Source: Pseudomonas orientalis | GTDB taxonomy: Bacteria; Pseudomonadota; Gammaproteobacteria; Pseudomonadales; Pseudomonadaceae | Direction: 5' to 3' | NCBI RefSeq assembly: GCF_002934065.1 | Contig: NZ_CP018049.1 | Span: 1,362,501 to 1,426,500 of the forward strand | DNA: 64,000 nt | In this document: positions 1 to 9,963 of the stretch, piece by piece | Layout of the letters: each line of letters starts with the position of its first letter | How positions within the stretch are numbered: position 1 is the first letter of the stretch | Made by a program: the position numbers and the translations under genes | The notes under the pieces: generated by a model | Seen by the model: the letters and a program-made list of their open reading frames with translations, nothing else | Told to the model about the DNA's origin: nothing | Database searches by the model: none

Positions 1-1
1 G

Positions 2-1111
2 CAAAGCTCCCACGATGAGCAGCAGGCACTGATCGAAGCGGTGATCGTTCCCGAGACCTGGTTTTTCCGCTACCCCGAGTCCTTTGCGACCCTGGCGCGC
101 CTGGCCCATGCACGCCTGGCCGAGATCAAGCAGATGCGCGCCCTGCGCATTCTCAGCCTGCCGTGCTCCACCGGCGAAGAACCCTATTCGATTGCCATGG
201 CCCTGCTCGACGCCGGCCTGGCGCCGCACCAGTTCAAAGTGCAAGGGATGGACGTCAGCCCGCTGTCCGTGGAGCGTGCCCGCCGCGGTGTGTACGGCAA
301 GAACTCCTTTCGCGGCGCCGACCTTGAATTTCGCGACCGGCATTTCACTGAAGACGGCGGCGCCTACCGCATCGCCGACCGGGTGCGCGAGCAAGTACGC
401 CTGCAAGTCGGCAACCTGCTCGACCCGGCGCTGTTGGCCAATGAGTCCAGCTACGATTTTGTATTCTGTCGCAACCTGCTGATCTATTTCGATCAGCCCA
501 CCCAGAAGCAAGTCTTCGATGTGCTCAAGGAACTGACCCACGTGGACGGCGTGTTGTTTATCGGCCCGGCCGAAGGCAGCCTGCTGGGACGCCATGGCAT
601 GCGTTCGATTGGCGTGCCGCAATCCTTTGCGTTCAGCCGGCACGCGGAGTCGGTCGCGCCAGCCCCGGTGTTTGCACCGCTACCGGCGCCCACGAGGCCG
701 CGCAGTGCGGCACCTGTTGCGCTCAAACCGCGCCCGTTCAGTACGGTCGGCGCCCAGGCGGCGCCGGTCAAGGCACCGCACACGGAGGCCGGCGAGCTGC
801 TCAACCAGATCGCCACCTTGGCCAATGAGGGCAAGAGTGCCGAGGCCCGCGCTGCGTGCGAGCGCTATCTGGGCAGCCATCCGCCAGTGGCCCAGGTGTT
901 CTACTGGCTGGGCTTGCTCAGCGATGTAGCCGGCAACGCCCCCCAAGCCCAAGGGTATTACCGTAAAGCCTTATACCTGGAGCCGCAGCATCCGCAGGCC
1001 TTGATGCACCTGGCCGCGTTGCTCGAGTCCCAGGGCGACAGTGCGGGGGCGCGTCGTTTACAGGCGCGCGCCGCGCGTAGCGAGCGAGCTGACAGTGAGT
1101 CCAAACGATGA
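2..1111 (+). CDS. wspC: WspC, CheR-type methyltransferase with C-terminal TPR (5' end outside window)
   Basis: The open frame runs in from before base 1, so the N-terminus is missing; the GTG at 41 is internal. The visible part is the SAM-binding core of a CheR glutamate methyltransferase: LSLPCSTGEEPYSIAMAL (SAM motif), then DFVFCRNLLIYFD, typical of CheR. A low-complexity Pro/Ala linker follows, then about 90 residues of tetratricopeptide-like helices (YWLGLLSDVAGNAPQAQGYY). CheR followed by TPR is the WspC architecture. WspC methylates the receptor WspA, which lies upstream of the window, and so raises signalling through WspE. The stop overlaps the ATG of wspD (ATGA). Assignment is strong because wspD, wspE, wspF and wspR follow in the standard order. 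Confidence 0.95.
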   Translation, partial: QSSHDEQQALIEAVIVPETWFFRYPESFATLARLAHARLAEIKQMRALRILSLPCSTGEEPYSIAMALLDAGLAPHQFKVQGMDVSPLSVERARRGVYGKNSFRGADLEFRDRHFTEDGGAYRIADRVREQVRLQVGNLLDPALLANESSYDFVFCRNLLIYFDQPTQKQVFDVLKELTHVDGVLFIGPAEGSLLGRHGMRSIGVPQSFAFSRHAESVAPAPVFAPLPAPTRPRSAAPVALKPRPFSTVGAQAAPVKAPHTEAGELLNQIATLANEGKSAEARAACERYLGSHPPVAQVFYWLGLLSDVAGNAPQAQGYYRKALYLEPQHPQALMHLAALLESQGDSAGARRLQARAARSERADSESKR

Positions 1112-1809
1112 GTAGCCCTGACGCGCTGGATACCGCTGGCCTGGACCTGACCCTGGCCGACACCCAAGCCATCGACGACTGCTGGAACCGCATCGGCATC
1201 CATGGCGACAAATCCTGCCCCTTGCTGGTGGAGCACATCCATTGCCGTAACTGCTCGGTGTATTCGGCCGCGGCCACGCGCCTGCTCGACCGCTATGCGC
1301 TGGCGCAGGACGAGCGTCCCGCGCAAGCCAGCGGCGAGATCGATGACCAGGTGGCCACCCGTTCCTTGCTGATGTTCCGCCTCGGCGAAGAGTGGCTGGG
1401 CATCGCTACCCGTTGCCTGGTGGAAGTTGCGCCCCTGCAGCCGATCCACTCCTTGCCGCACCAGCGCTCCCGGGCTTTGCTGGGCGTGGCCAACGTACGC
1501 GGCGCATTGGTGGCCTGCCTGTCGCTGGTGGAACTGCTCGGCCTGGACAGCGCCAATACCGGCGCCACCGGCGGGCGCATCATGCCGCGCATGCTGATCA
1601 TTGCCGCGCAGGATGGCCCGGTGGTCGTGCCGGTGGACGAAGTGGATGGCATCCATGCCATCGATGAGCGCACCTTGAGCGCCGCGTCGGCCTCCGGTAC
1701 CCAGGCCAGCGCGCGTTTCACCCAGGGCGTATTGCAGTGGAAAGGCCGCAGCCTGCGTTGGCTGGACGAGGCTCAATTGTTGTCCGCCGTGACCCGGAGC
1801 CTCGCATGA
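1108..1809 (+). CDS. wspD: WspD, CheW-like coupling protein
   Basis: 233-residue protein with a CheW domain over roughly residues 80-230 (LMFRLGEEWLGIATRCLVEV, then a VRGALVACLSLVELLGL core). It couples the membrane receptor WspA to the kinase WspE. The N-terminal 80 residues contain HIHCRNCSVYSAAATRLLDR, a Cys-containing extension also known in WspB/WspD-type proteins; its role is not clear. The ATG overlaps the wspC stop and the stop overlaps the wspE start, so translation is probably coupled. Family and position make the call firm. Confidence 0.93.
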   Translation: MSSPDALDTAGLDLTLADTQAIDDCWNRIGIHGDKSCPLLVEHIHCRNCSVYSAAATRLLDRYALAQDERPAQASGEIDDQVATRSLLMFRLGEEWLGIATRCLVEVAPLQPIHSLPHQRSRALLGVANVRGALVACLSLVELLGLDSANTGATGGRIMPRMLIIAAQDGPVVVPVDEVDGIHAIDERTLSAASASGTQASARFTQGVLQWKGRSLRWLDEAQLLSAVTRSLA

Positions 1810-4085
1810 CCCCCGACCAGATGCGCGATGCCTCGCTGTTGGAACTGTTCAGTCTGGAAGCCGATGCGCAGACCCAGGTGCTCAGTGCGGGCCTGCTGGC
1901 CCTGGAACGCAACCCGACCCAGGCCGACCAGCTTGAGGCCTGCATGCGCGCCGCGCACTCGCTCAAGGGCGCGGCGCGGATTGTCGGGGTGGATGCCGGC
2001 GTCAGCGTGGCCCATGTCATGGAAGACTGCCTGGTCAGCGCCCAGGAAGCGCGCTTGTACCTGCAGCCCGAGCATATCGACGCGTTGCTGCAGGGCACGG
2101 ATTTGCTGATGCGCATCGCCACCCCGGGCAATAACGTAGGGGCGGCGGATATCCAGGCCTATGTGGCGCTGATGGAGCGCTTGCTGGACCCGTCGCAACC
2201 CAGCGCCATGGTCGCGCCGAAACCCGAACCGGCTCCCATGCCGGTGATCGAGGCGCCGGCGCCGGCGCCCGAACCTGAGCCGGCGCCCGCCGTCATCAGC
2301 GAGCCGCCGCGCCAGGGCAAACGCATGACCGAAGGCGGTGAGCGCGTGCTGCGTGTCACGGCCGAACGCTTGAACAGCCTGTTGGACCTGTCCAGCAAAT
2401 CGTTGGTGGAAACCCAGCGACTCAAGCCCTACCTGGCCAGCCTGCAGCGCCTCAAGCGCCTGCAAAGCAACAGCCTGCGCGCCCTGGATACCCTGGAGGG
2501 CCACCTCAAGGTCATCGACCTGAACCTTGAGGCCCAGGAAGCCCTGGCCGATACCCGCCGCTTGTTGAGTGAGGCCCAGGCGCTGCTGGCGCAGAAGAAC
2601 GCCGAGCTGGATGAGTACGGCTGGCAGGCCGGCCAGCGTGCCCAGGTGCTTTACGACACCGCCTTGGCCTGTCGCATGCGCCCGTTTGCCGATGTGCTGG
2701 CCGGGCAGGTGCGCATGGTGCGTGACCTCGGCCGCAGCCTGGGCAAGCAAGTGCGCCTGGAGATCGAGGGCGAAAAGACCCAGGTCGACCGCGATGTGCT
2801 GGAAAAGCTCGAGGCGCCACTCACGCATTTATTACGCAATGCCGTCGACCACGGCATTGAAATGCCCGAGCAGCGGCTGCTGGCGGGCAAGCCGGCGGAA
2901 GGCTTGATTCGCCTGCGCGCGTCCCATCAAGCCGGCTTGCTGGTGCTGGAGTTGAGCGATGACGGTAACGGCGTCGACCTTGAGCGCCTGCGCGGCACCA
3001 TTGTCGATCGGCACCTGTCCCCCGTGGAAACCGCGCTGCGCCTGAGCGAGGAAGAACTGCTCACGTTCCTGTTCCTGCCGGGGTTCAGCCTGCGCGACAA
3101 GGTGACCGAAGTGTCCGGTCGCGGCGTCGGCCTGGATGCGGTGCAGCATATGGTGCGTCAACTGCGCGGCGCCGTGGTGCTGGAGCAGACGGCGGGGCAG
3201 GGCAGTCGCTTTCATCTTGAGGTGCCGTTGACCTTGTCGGTGGTGCGCAGCCTGGTGGTGGAGGTCGGTGAGGAGGCCTACGCCTTCCCGCTGGCGCACA
3301 TCGAGCGCATGTGCGACCTGGCGCCCGAGGACATTGTGCAACTGGAAGGTCGCCAGCATTTCTGGCACGAGGGCCGGCATGTCGGCCTGGTCGCCGCCAG
3401 TCAGCTGTTGCAGCGTCCACCGGGGCAAACCCCTGGCGATACCTTGAAAGTGGTGGTGATACGCGAGCGCGATGCCGTGTATGGGATCGCCGTGGAGCGC
3501 TTTATCGGTGAGCGCACCCTGGTGGTATTGCCGCTGGATGATCGCCTGGGCAAGGTCCAGGATATTTCCGCCGGCGCATTGCTCGACGATGGCTCTGTGG
3601 TCCTGATCGTCGACGTGGAGGACATGCTGCGTTCGGTGGACAAGTTGCTCAACACCGGCCGCCTGGAACGCATCGCCCGGCGCACCCAGCAGGCTACCGA
3701 GGCACCGCGCAAGCGGGTGCTGGTGGTGGACGACTCGCTGACCGTGCGTGAGCTGCAACGCAAGTTATTACTCAATCGCGGTTATGAAGTGGCCGTTGCG
3801 GTCGATGGCATGGATGGCTGGAACGCATTGCGTTCCGAGGATTTCGACCTGCTTATCACTGATATTGATATGCCTCGCATGGACGGTATTGAATTGGTCA
3901 CACTCTTGCGCCGTGACAGTCGCCTGCAATCGTTGCCGGTGATGGTGGTTTCCTACAAGGATCGGGAAGAAGACCGACGCCGAGGCCTTGACGCCGGCGC
4001 CGACTATTATCTGGCCAAAGCCAGCTTCCACGACGATGCCTTGCTCGACGCCGTGGTTGAACTGATCGGGGGCGCCCGGGCATGA
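1806..4085 (+). CDS. wspE: WspE, hybrid CheA-type histidine kinase with receiver domain
   Basis: Start chosen at ATG 1806, which overlaps the wspD stop, giving 759 aa; an in-frame upstream extension to 1737 would lie inside wspD. Domains in order: HPt with AAHSLKGAARIVG (phospho-accepting His about residue 51); a Pro/Ala-rich linker about 135-175; dimerisation and HATPase region with HLLRNAVDHGIEMPE and GRGVGLDAV; CheW-like regulatory domain; and a C-terminal receiver from about residue 637 with phospho-acceptor Asp686 in ITDIDMPRMDG. It autophosphorylates in response to WspA and passes phosphate to WspR (output) and WspF (feedback). Confidence 0.95.
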   Translation: MTPDQMRDASLLELFSLEADAQTQVLSAGLLALERNPTQADQLEACMRAAHSLKGAARIVGVDAGVSVAHVMEDCLVSAQEARLYLQPEHIDALLQGTDLLMRIATPGNNVGAADIQAYVALMERLLDPSQPSAMVAPKPEPAPMPVIEAPAPAPEPEPAPAVISEPPRQGKRMTEGGERVLRVTAERLNSLLDLSSKSLVETQRLKPYLASLQRLKRLQSNSLRALDTLEGHLKVIDLNLEAQEALADTRRLLSEAQALLAQKNAELDEYGWQAGQRAQVLYDTALACRMRPFADVLAGQVRMVRDLGRSLGKQVRLEIEGEKTQVDRDVLEKLEAPLTHLLRNAVDHGIEMPEQRLLAGKPAEGLIRLRASHQAGLLVLELSDDGNGVDLERLRGTIVDRHLSPVETALRLSEEELLTFLFLPGFSLRDKVTEVSGRGVGLDAVQHMVRQLRGAVVLEQTAGQGSRFHLEVPLTLSVVRSLVVEVGEEAYAFPLAHIERMCDLAPEDIVQLEGRQHFWHEGRHVGLVAASQLLQRPPGQTPGDTLKVVVIRERDAVYGIAVERFIGERTLVVLPLDDRLGKVQDISAGALLDDGSVVLIVDVEDMLRSVDKLLNTGRLERIARRTQQATEAPRKRVLVVDDSLTVRELQRKLLLNRGYEVAVAVDGMDGWNALRSEDFDLLITDIDMPRMDGIELVTLLRRDSRLQSLPVMVVSYKDREEDRRRGLDAGADYYLAKASFHDDALLDAVVELIGGARA

Positions 4086-5092
4086 GGATTGCGATCGTCA
4101 ATGACATGCCCCTGGCCGTCGAGGCGTTGCGGCGCGCCTTGAACCTGGAACCCGCGCACGAGGTGGTATGGGTGGCCAGTAATGGCCTGGAAGCGGTACA
4201 GCGCTGTGCCGAACGGCTGCCGGACCTGATCCTGATGGACTTGATCATGCCGGTAATGGACGGCGTGGAGGCCACGCGGCAGATCATGGCCGAGACGCCC
4301 TGCGCGATTCTGCTGGTGACCGTCGACCGCCAGGCCAATATGAGCCGGGTGTTCGAAGCCATGGGCCACGGCGCCCTGGATGTGGTGGACACCCCGGCGC
4401 TCGGCGTGGGCAACCCCAGGGATGCGGCAGCGCCGTTGTTGCGCAAGATCCTCAATATCGGCTGGCTGATCGGCCAGCGCGGTAGCCGTGTGCGCGCCGA
4501 AAGCGCGCCCGAGCGCAGCACCGGCAAACGCCAGAGCCTGGTGGCGATCGGTTCTTCAGCGGGCGGTCCGGCTGCTCTGGAAGTCCTGCTCAAGGGATTG
4601 CCCCGCAACTTTCCCGCCGCCATCGTGCTGGTCCAGCATGTGGACCAGGTGTTCGCCGCCGGCATGGCCGAGTGGTTGAGCAGTGCGTCCGGCCTGCCGG
4701 TGCGCTTGGCGCGAGAGGGTGAGCCGCCGCAAAGCGGCGTGGTCTTGCTGGCCGGTACCAACCACCATATTCGCTTGTTGAAAAATGGCACGCTAGCCTA
4801 TACCGCAGAGCCGGTGAACGAGATTTACCGGCCGTCCATCGACGTGTTTTTCGAAAGTGTCGCCAGCTATTGGATCGGTGACGCCGTCGGCGTACTGCTG
4901 ACCGGCATGGGGCGCGACGGCGCCCAGGGCCTTAAGTTGATGCGCGAACAAGGATATTTGACCATCGCCCAGGACCAGTCGAGTTCGGCGGTGTATGGGA
5001 TGCCCAAAGCAGCGGCGGCGATTGACGCCGCTGTTGAAATTCGCCCACTGGAAAGAATTGCGCCGCGATTGCAGGAGGTCTTTGCAACATGA
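4082..5092 (+). CDS. wspF: WspF, CheB-type receptor methylesterase (negative regulator)
   Basis: 336 aa. An N-terminal receiver (phospho-acceptor Asp53 in LILMDLIMPVMDG) is joined to a CheB methylesterase domain with the catalytic set visible: Ser in AIGSSAGGP, His in VLVQHVDQVF and Asp in LLTGMGRDGAQG. It removes methyl groups from WspA and damps the pathway. From the literature, loss of wspF in P. fluorescens and P. aeruginosa gives high c-di-GMP and wrinkly colonies. The copy here looks intact. ATG overlaps the wspE stop (ATGA). Confidence 0.95.
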   Translation: MRIAIVNDMPLAVEALRRALNLEPAHEVVWVASNGLEAVQRCAERLPDLILMDLIMPVMDGVEATRQIMAETPCAILLVTVDRQANMSRVFEAMGHGALDVVDTPALGVGNPRDAAAPLLRKILNIGWLIGQRGSRVRAESAPERSTGKRQSLVAIGSSAGGPAALEVLLKGLPRNFPAAIVLVQHVDQVFAAGMAEWLSSASGLPVRLAREGEPPQSGVVLLAGTNHHIRLLKNGTLAYTAEPVNEIYRPSIDVFFESVASYWIGDAVGVLLTGMGRDGAQGLKLMREQGYLTIAQDQSSSAVYGMPKAAAAIDAAVEIRPLERIAPRLQEVFAT

Positions 5093-5143
5093 TCGACAAT
5101 CTCCCGCCGCGCTGGTTTGCAGGCGTAATTCAGGTGACCGCAC

Positions 5144-6145
5144 ATGAATGATCTACAACTTGACGACTTCAAGACCGACGAAAACGCCGCCATGGTGCTG
5201 CTGGTCGACGACCAGGCCATGATCGGCGAAGCTGTGCGGCGCGGCCTGGCCCATGAAGAAAACATCGATTTCCACTTTTGCGCCGACCCGCACCAGGCGA
5301 TCGCGCAGGCAATTCGCATCAAGCCGACCGTGATCCTGCAGGACCTGGTCATGCCCGGCCTCGACGGCCTGACCCTGGTGCGCGAGTACCGCAATCACCC
5401 GGCCACGGCGAATATCCCGATCATCGTGCTTTCCACCAAGGAAGACCCGCTGATCAAGAGCGCAGCGTTTGCGGCCGGGGCCAACGATTACCTGGTCAAG
5501 CTGCCGGACAATATCGAACTGGTGGCGCGCATTCGCTATCACTCGCGCTCCTACATGACCCTGTTGCAGCGCGACGCGGCTTACCGTGCGCTGCGGGTCA
5601 GCCAGCAACAGTTGCTGGACACCAACCTGGTGCTGCAACGGCTGATGAACTCCGATGGCCTGACCGGGCTGTCCAATCGGCGCCACTTCGACGAATACCT
5701 GGAACTGGAATGGCGCCGAGCCATGCGCGACCAGACCCAGCTCTCCTTGTTGATGATCGATGTGGACTTCTTCAAGACCTACAACGACAGTTTTGGCCAC
5801 GTCGAGGGTGATGAAGCCTTGCGCAAAGTCGCCAATACCATCCGCGAAGCCAGCAGCCGTCCCTCGGACCTGCCGGCACGCTATGGCGGCGAAGAGTTCG
5901 CGCTGGTGCTGCCCAACACCTCGCCGGGCGGTGCGCGGCTGGTGGCGGAAAAACTGCGCATGGCGGTGGCCGCTCTGAAAATCCCGCATATCGCGCCGGC
6001 GGAAGGTTCGAGCCTGACCGTCAGCATTGGCCTGTCGACGTTGACACCCGTACAGGGCACCGATTGCCGGCAGTTGATCATGGCGGCGGACAAGGGACTG
6101 TATATGGCCAAGCATAATGGGCGTAATCAGGTGGGTATCGAATAA
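5144..6145 (+). CDS. wspR: WspR, response regulator diguanylate cyclase
   Basis: 333 aa. Receiver domain with Asp67 in [13 protein letters not shown], a helical stalk, then a GGDEF domain with the active-site motif GGEEF at residues 248-252. An inhibitory I-site RxxD (RPSD, residues 239-242) precedes it at the usual five-residue spacing, so both catalysis and product inhibition look intact. Phosphorylated WspR makes c-di-GMP and promotes cellulose/EPS production and surface attachment. It starts 51 bp after wspF and ends the operon; a REP pair follows. Confidence 0.96.
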   Translation: MNDLQLDDFKTDENAAMVLLVDDQAMIGEAVRRGLAHEENIDFHFCADPHQAIAQAIRIKPTVILQDLVMPGLDGLTLVREYRNHPATANIPIIVLSTKEDPLIKSAAFAAGANDYLVKLPDNIELVARIRYHSRSYMTLLQRDAAYRALRVSQQQLLDTNLVLQRLMNSDGLTGLSNRRHFDEYLELEWRRAMRDQTQLSLLMIDVDFFKTYNDSFGHVEGDEALRKVANTIREASSRPSDLPARYGGEEFALVLPNTSPGGARLVAEKLRMAVAALKIPHIAPAEGSSLTVSIGLSTLTPVQGTDCRQLIMAADKGLYMAKHNGRNQVGIE

Positions 6146-6168
6146 CTCAAGGCCGGCACAAAGCCAAC

Positions 6169-6257
6169 TGTGGGAGGGGGCTTGCCCCCAATAGCGGTAT
6201 GTCAGTTAAAAATAATCTGACTGACAGACTGCCATCGGGGGCAAGCCCCCTCCCACA
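6169..6257. repeat. REP pair (REPIN-like) after wspR
   Basis: Two inverted copies of a REP (TGTGGGAGGGGGCTTGCCCC and its complement) enclose about 40 bp containing the smaller inverted piece GTCAGTT...CTGACTGAC. This is the doublet arrangement called a REPIN in P. fluorescens. The RNA would fold into a long hairpin that could protect the 3' end of the wsp transcript. Confidence 0.85.
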
Positions 6258-6385
6258 TTTGGCTCTTCATCGGTCTTGGGATTGTGTACAAACCTTGGCC
6301 TTTTCGGCCGGGTGGACTGCCGTTTCCAGGCGTTTGCCGTTATACTCGCCGGCTTTCAAAAGTTCGCCAACGAGTGCTGCCCGCC

Positions 6386-7481
6386 ATGGAAATCAACCCG
6401 ATCCTTAACACCATCAAGGACCTGTCCGAGCGCTCCGAAACTATTCGGGGGTATCTTTGACTACGATCAAAAGCATGAGCGTCTGACCGAAGTCAATCGC
6501 GAGCTTGAAGATCCGAGTGTCTGGAACAAACCTGAGTACGCCCAGGAACTGGGGCGCGAGCGCGCTGCGCTGGCGCAGATCGTCGACACGCTCGACGAGC
6601 TGAACACCGGCCTGGCCGACTGCCGCGACCTGCTGGACATGGCCGTCGAGGAAGATGACGAAAGCGCCGTGGGCGATGTTGTCGCCGAGTTGGCCCGTCT
6701 CGAGGAAAACCTCGCCAAGCTTGAATTTCGCCGCATGTTCAGCCACGAAATGGACCCGAACAACGCCTACCTGGATATCCAGGCCGGTTCCGGCGGCACC
6801 GAGGCCCAGGACTGGGCCAACATCCTGCTGCGCATGTACCTGCGCTGGGCCGACAAGCGCGGTTTCGACGCGACCATCATGGAGCTGTCCGCCGGTGAAG
6901 TGGCCGGTATCAAGGGCGCGACCGTGCACATCAAGGGTGAATACGCCTTTGGCTGGTTGCGTACCGAGATCGGCGTGCACCGCCTGGTGCGCAAGAGCCC
7001 GTTCGACTCCGGCAACCGTCGCCATACGTCCTTCTCGGCGGTGTTCGTCTCCCCGGAGATCGACGACAAGGTGGAAATCGAGATCAACCCGGCCGACCTG
7101 CGCATCGACACCTACCGTTCCTCCGGTGCCGGTGGCCAGCACGTAAACACCACCGACTCGGCCGTGCGTATCACCCACGTACCGACCAACACCGTGGTCA
7201 GCTGCCAGAATGAGCGCTCCCAGCACGCCAACAAGGACACCGCCATGAAAATGCTGCGGGCCAAGTTGTACGAGCAGGAAATGCAGAAGCGCAATGCCGC
7301 TTCCCAGGCGCTGGAAGACACCAAGTCGGACATCGGTTGGGGACACCAGATCCGTTCCTATGTGCTCGATGCGTCGCGGATCAAGGATTTGCGCACCAAC
7401 ATTGAACGCAGCGACTGCGACAAGGTGCTCGACGGCGATATCGACGAATACCTGGAAGCCAGCCTGAAATCGGGGCTGTAA
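6386..7481 (+). CDS. prfB: Peptide chain release factor 2, made by programmed +1 frameshift
   Basis: Translation begins at ATG 6386, reads 24 codons ending CTT, meets an in-frame TGA at 6458-6460, and shifts +1 to continue at GAC 6459. The joined product is 364 aa, the usual RF2 length. RF2 landmarks in the second frame: SPF at the codon-recognition loop ([12 protein letters not shown]) and the catalytic GGQ ([19 protein letters not shown]). RF2 releases peptides at TGA and TAA, and the frameshift lets it sense its own level. lysS follows 61 bp downstream, as in other Pseudomonas. Confidence 0.97.
6446..6461 (+). promoter_or_regulatory. prfB programmed frameshift site
   Basis: CGGGGGTATCTTTGAC: a Shine-Dalgarno-like GGGGG element three bases before the slippery CTT-TGA-C, essentially the E. 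coli prfB site. The internal anti-SD contact and the slowly decoded TGA promote slippage of the CTT tRNA into the +1 frame. Confidence 0.95.
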
Positions 7482-7542
7482 AGATTGTAGGCGATCCCCG
7501 GCCACTGGCCGGGGACAACGAACCTGATGGAAAATTTAAGAC

Positions 7543-9045
7543 ATGAGCGACCAACAACTCGACCCGCAAGCCCTGCAACAGGAAGAAAACTCCCTGATCG
7601 CCCTGCGCAAGGAAAAGCTTGCTGCCGAGCGCGCCAAGGGTAACGCCTTCCCCAACGACTTCCGCCGCGACAACTACTGCGATGCCCTGCAGAAAGAGTA
7701 CGCGGACAAGACCAAGGAAGAGCTGGCAGAAGCGGCGATCCCGGTCAAGGTGGCGGGTCGCATCATGCTCAACCGTGGCTCGTTCATGGTGATCCAGGAC
7801 ATGACCGGGCGCATCCAGGTCTACGTCAACCGCAAGACCCTTTCCGAAGAAACCCTGGCCTCGGTGAAAACCTGGGACATGGGCGACATCATCGCAGCCG
7901 AAGGCACCCTGGCCCGTTCCGGCAAAGGCGACCTGTATGTCGAGATGACCAGCGTGCGCCTGCTGACCAAGTCCCTGCGCCCGCTGCCGGACAAGCACCA
8001 CGGCCTGACCGACACCGAGCAGCGCTACCGCCAGCGCTACGTTGACCTGATCGTCAACGAAGACGTGCGCCAGACCTTCCGCGTGCGTTCGCAGGTCATC
8101 GCCCACATCCGCAGCTTCCTGGCCCAGCGTGACTTCCTGGAAGTGGAAACGCCGATGCTGCAGACCATCCCTGGTGGCGCCGCGGCCAAGCCGTTCGAAA
8201 CCCACCACAATGCGCTGGACCTGCCAATGTTCCTGCGGATCGCGCCGGAGCTGTACCTCAAGCGCCTGGTGGTCGGCGGTTTCGAGAAGGTGTTCGAGAT
8301 CAACCGCAACTTCCGTAACGAAGGCGTCTCGACGCGGCACAACCCTGAATTCACCATGTTGGAGTTCTACCAGGCCTACGCCGACTACGAAGACAACATG
8401 GACCTGACCGAAGAGCTGTTCCGCGAGCTGGCGCAGCTGGTGCTGGGCAGCACCGACGTGCCGTACGGCGACAAAGTGTTCCACTTCGGCGAGCCGTTCG
8501 TGCGTCTGTCGGTGTTCGACTCGATCCTCAAGTACAACCCTGAGCTGACCGCCGACGACCTGAACGACATCGACAAGGCTCGCGCCATCGCCAAGAAGGC
8601 CGGCGCCAAAGTGCTGGGCTTCGAAGGCTTGGGCAAGTTGCAGGTGATGATTTTCGAAGAGCTGGTGGAGCACAAGCTGGAACAGCCGCACTTCATTACC
8701 CAGTACCCGTTCGAAGTGTCGCCGCTGGCGCGTCGTAACGACGACAACCCGAACGTTACCGACCGTTTCGAATTGTTCATTGGCGGCCGTGAAATCGCCA
8801 ATGCCTATTCCGAGCTTAACGACGCGGAAGATCAGGCCGAGCGCTTCATGGCCCAGGTGGCCGACAAGGACGCCGGTGATGACGAAGCCATGCACTACGA
8901 TGCCGACTTCGTACGGGCCCTGGAATACGGCATGCCGCCAACCGCCGGTGAAGGTATCGGCATCGACCGGCTGGTGATGCTGTTGACCAACTCGCCGTCG
9001 ATCCGCGATGTGATCTTGTTCCCGCATATGCGGCCACAAGCGTAA
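7543..9045 (+). CDS. lysS: Lysyl-tRNA synthetase, class II
   Basis: 500 aa, normal length. N-terminal OB-fold anticodon-binding domain (about residues 65-175, [20 protein letters not shown]) and a class II catalytic domain: motif 2 as [20 protein letters not shown] and motif 3 as [20 protein letters not shown]. Cytoplasmic; it charges tRNA-Lys. A strong terminator follows 15 bp after the stop. Confidence 0.97.
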   Translation: MSDQQLDPQALQQEENSLIALRKEKLAAERAKGNAFPNDFRRDNYCDALQKEYADKTKEELAEAAIPVKVAGRIMLNRGSFMVIQDMTGRIQVYVNRKTLSEETLASVKTWDMGDIIAAEGTLARSGKGDLYVEMTSVRLLTKSLRPLPDKHHGLTDTEQRYRQRYVDLIVNEDVRQTFRVRSQVIAHIRSFLAQRDFLEVETPMLQTIPGGAAAKPFETHHNALDLPMFLRIAPELYLKRLVVGGFEKVFEINRNFRNEGVSTRHNPEFTMLEFYQAYADYEDNMDLTEELFRELAQLVLGSTDVPYGDKVFHFGEPFVRLSVFDSILKYNPELTADDLNDIDKARAIAKKAGAKVLGFEGLGKLQVMIFEELVEHKLEQPHFITQYPFEVSPLARRNDDNPNVTDRFELFIGGREIANAYSELNDAEDQAERFMAQVADKDAGDDEAMHYDADFVRALEYGMPPTAGEGIGIDRLVMLLTNSPSIRDVILFPHMRPQA

Positions 9046-9060
9046 CCGTAGCGAAATCCG

Positions 9061-9088
9061 AAGCCGCCTTTTATAAGGCGGCTTTTTT
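9061..9088 (+). terminator. Rho-independent terminator of lysS
   Basis: AAGCCGCC/GGCGGCTT stem with an 8-base loop, followed by a T run. Confidence 0.92.
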
Positions 9089-9144
9089 ATGTGGCGTAAA
9101 TTCGCGTCAAACAAACAGCGCCAGGTTTTGTTGATCGGTTGCTC

Positions 9145-9191
9145 GTTCCCACGCTCTGCGTGGGAATGCATCCAGTGACGCTGCGCGTCAC
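9145..9191. repeat. Two adjacent small palindromes, Pseudomonas intergenic repeat
   Basis: GTTCCCACGCTCTGCGTGGGAA (9145-9166) and GTGACGCTGCGCGTCAC (9175-9191) each form a short hairpin. The first resembles a widely scattered Pseudomonas intergenic repeat. The second lies just before the ribosome-binding site of the TetR gene and could affect its expression. Confidence 0.6.
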
Positions 9192-9211
9192 ACTTAAAAG
9201 AGGGAAATGTG

Positions 9212-9928
9212 GTGAACCGCGTAATGGCTCAAGAAGGCGCCGCCGGCGTTGCCGCTGCCGTGGCCGATAGCGTCCAGTACCAGGGCCGCAAGGCCAGCCG
9301 CCGGGGGAGTGAACAGCGCCGGCAGGACATTCTCGATGCGGCCATGCGCATCGTGGTACGCGACGGCGTACGTGCCGTGCGGCACCGGGCCGTGGCGGCG
9401 GAGGCCGGTGTGCCGTTGTCGGCCACCACTTACTACTTCAAGGATATCGATGACCTGCTCACCGACACCTTCGCCCAATACGTCGAACGCAGCGCCGCGT
9501 TCATGGGCAAGCTGTGGGTGCGCAACGAAGGCCTGCTGCGCGAGATGGTCGCTTACGGCGACGGCAGTCCGGCGTCGCGCTCGCAGCTGGCCGATGACAT
9601 TGCGCGGCTGACCGCTGACTATGTGCAGCGCCAGTTGATCAACCGTCGCGAATACCTGATGGCCGAGCAGGCTTTCCGCCAGGAAGCCTTGCTCAATCCG
9701 CGCCTTGCCGAACTGGTACGCTCCCACCAACAGATTCTGCTGCAAGGCACCGGGCAGTTTTTCCAGGTATTGGGCTCCCGCGAGCCGCAGCAGGATGCCA
9801 AGGTGTTGACGGCGATTATCAGTCGGATGGAATATCAGGGCCTGTTGGGCGGCGCAGAGCCGCTGACCGGTGACGAAATGCTGGAGATACTCAAGCGTTA
9901 CATGCACCTGGTATTGGCTTCAGTCTGA
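9212..9928 (+). CDS. TetR-family transcriptional regulator
   Basis: 238 aa from GTG 9212, which has AGAGGG about seven bases upstream; GTG 9209 is also possible, and ATG 9224 is too far from that site. A TetR HTH lies at about residues 30-80 (RRQDILDAAMRIVVRDGVRA, then VPLSATTYYFKDIDDLL). The C-terminal ligand domain has no diagnostic match. An N-terminal extension of about 25 residues precedes the HTH. It sits 35 bp upstream of the DUF1704 gene on the same strand, so it may regulate that gene and itself; the ligand is unknown. Confidence 0.85.
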   Translation: MNRVMAQEGAAGVAAAVADSVQYQGRKASRRGSEQRRQDILDAAMRIVVRDGVRAVRHRAVAAEAGVPLSATTYYFKDIDDLLTDTFAQYVERSAAFMGKLWVRNEGLLREMVAYGDGSPASRSQLADDIARLTADYVQRQLINRREYLMAEQAFRQEALLNPRLAELVRSHQQILLQGTGQFFQVLGSREPQQDAKVLTAIISRMEYQGLLGGAEPLTGDEMLEILKRYMHLVLASV

Positions 9929-9963
9929 TACCAGAAAGGCCACGTTTAAAGAGGAAGCACCGG

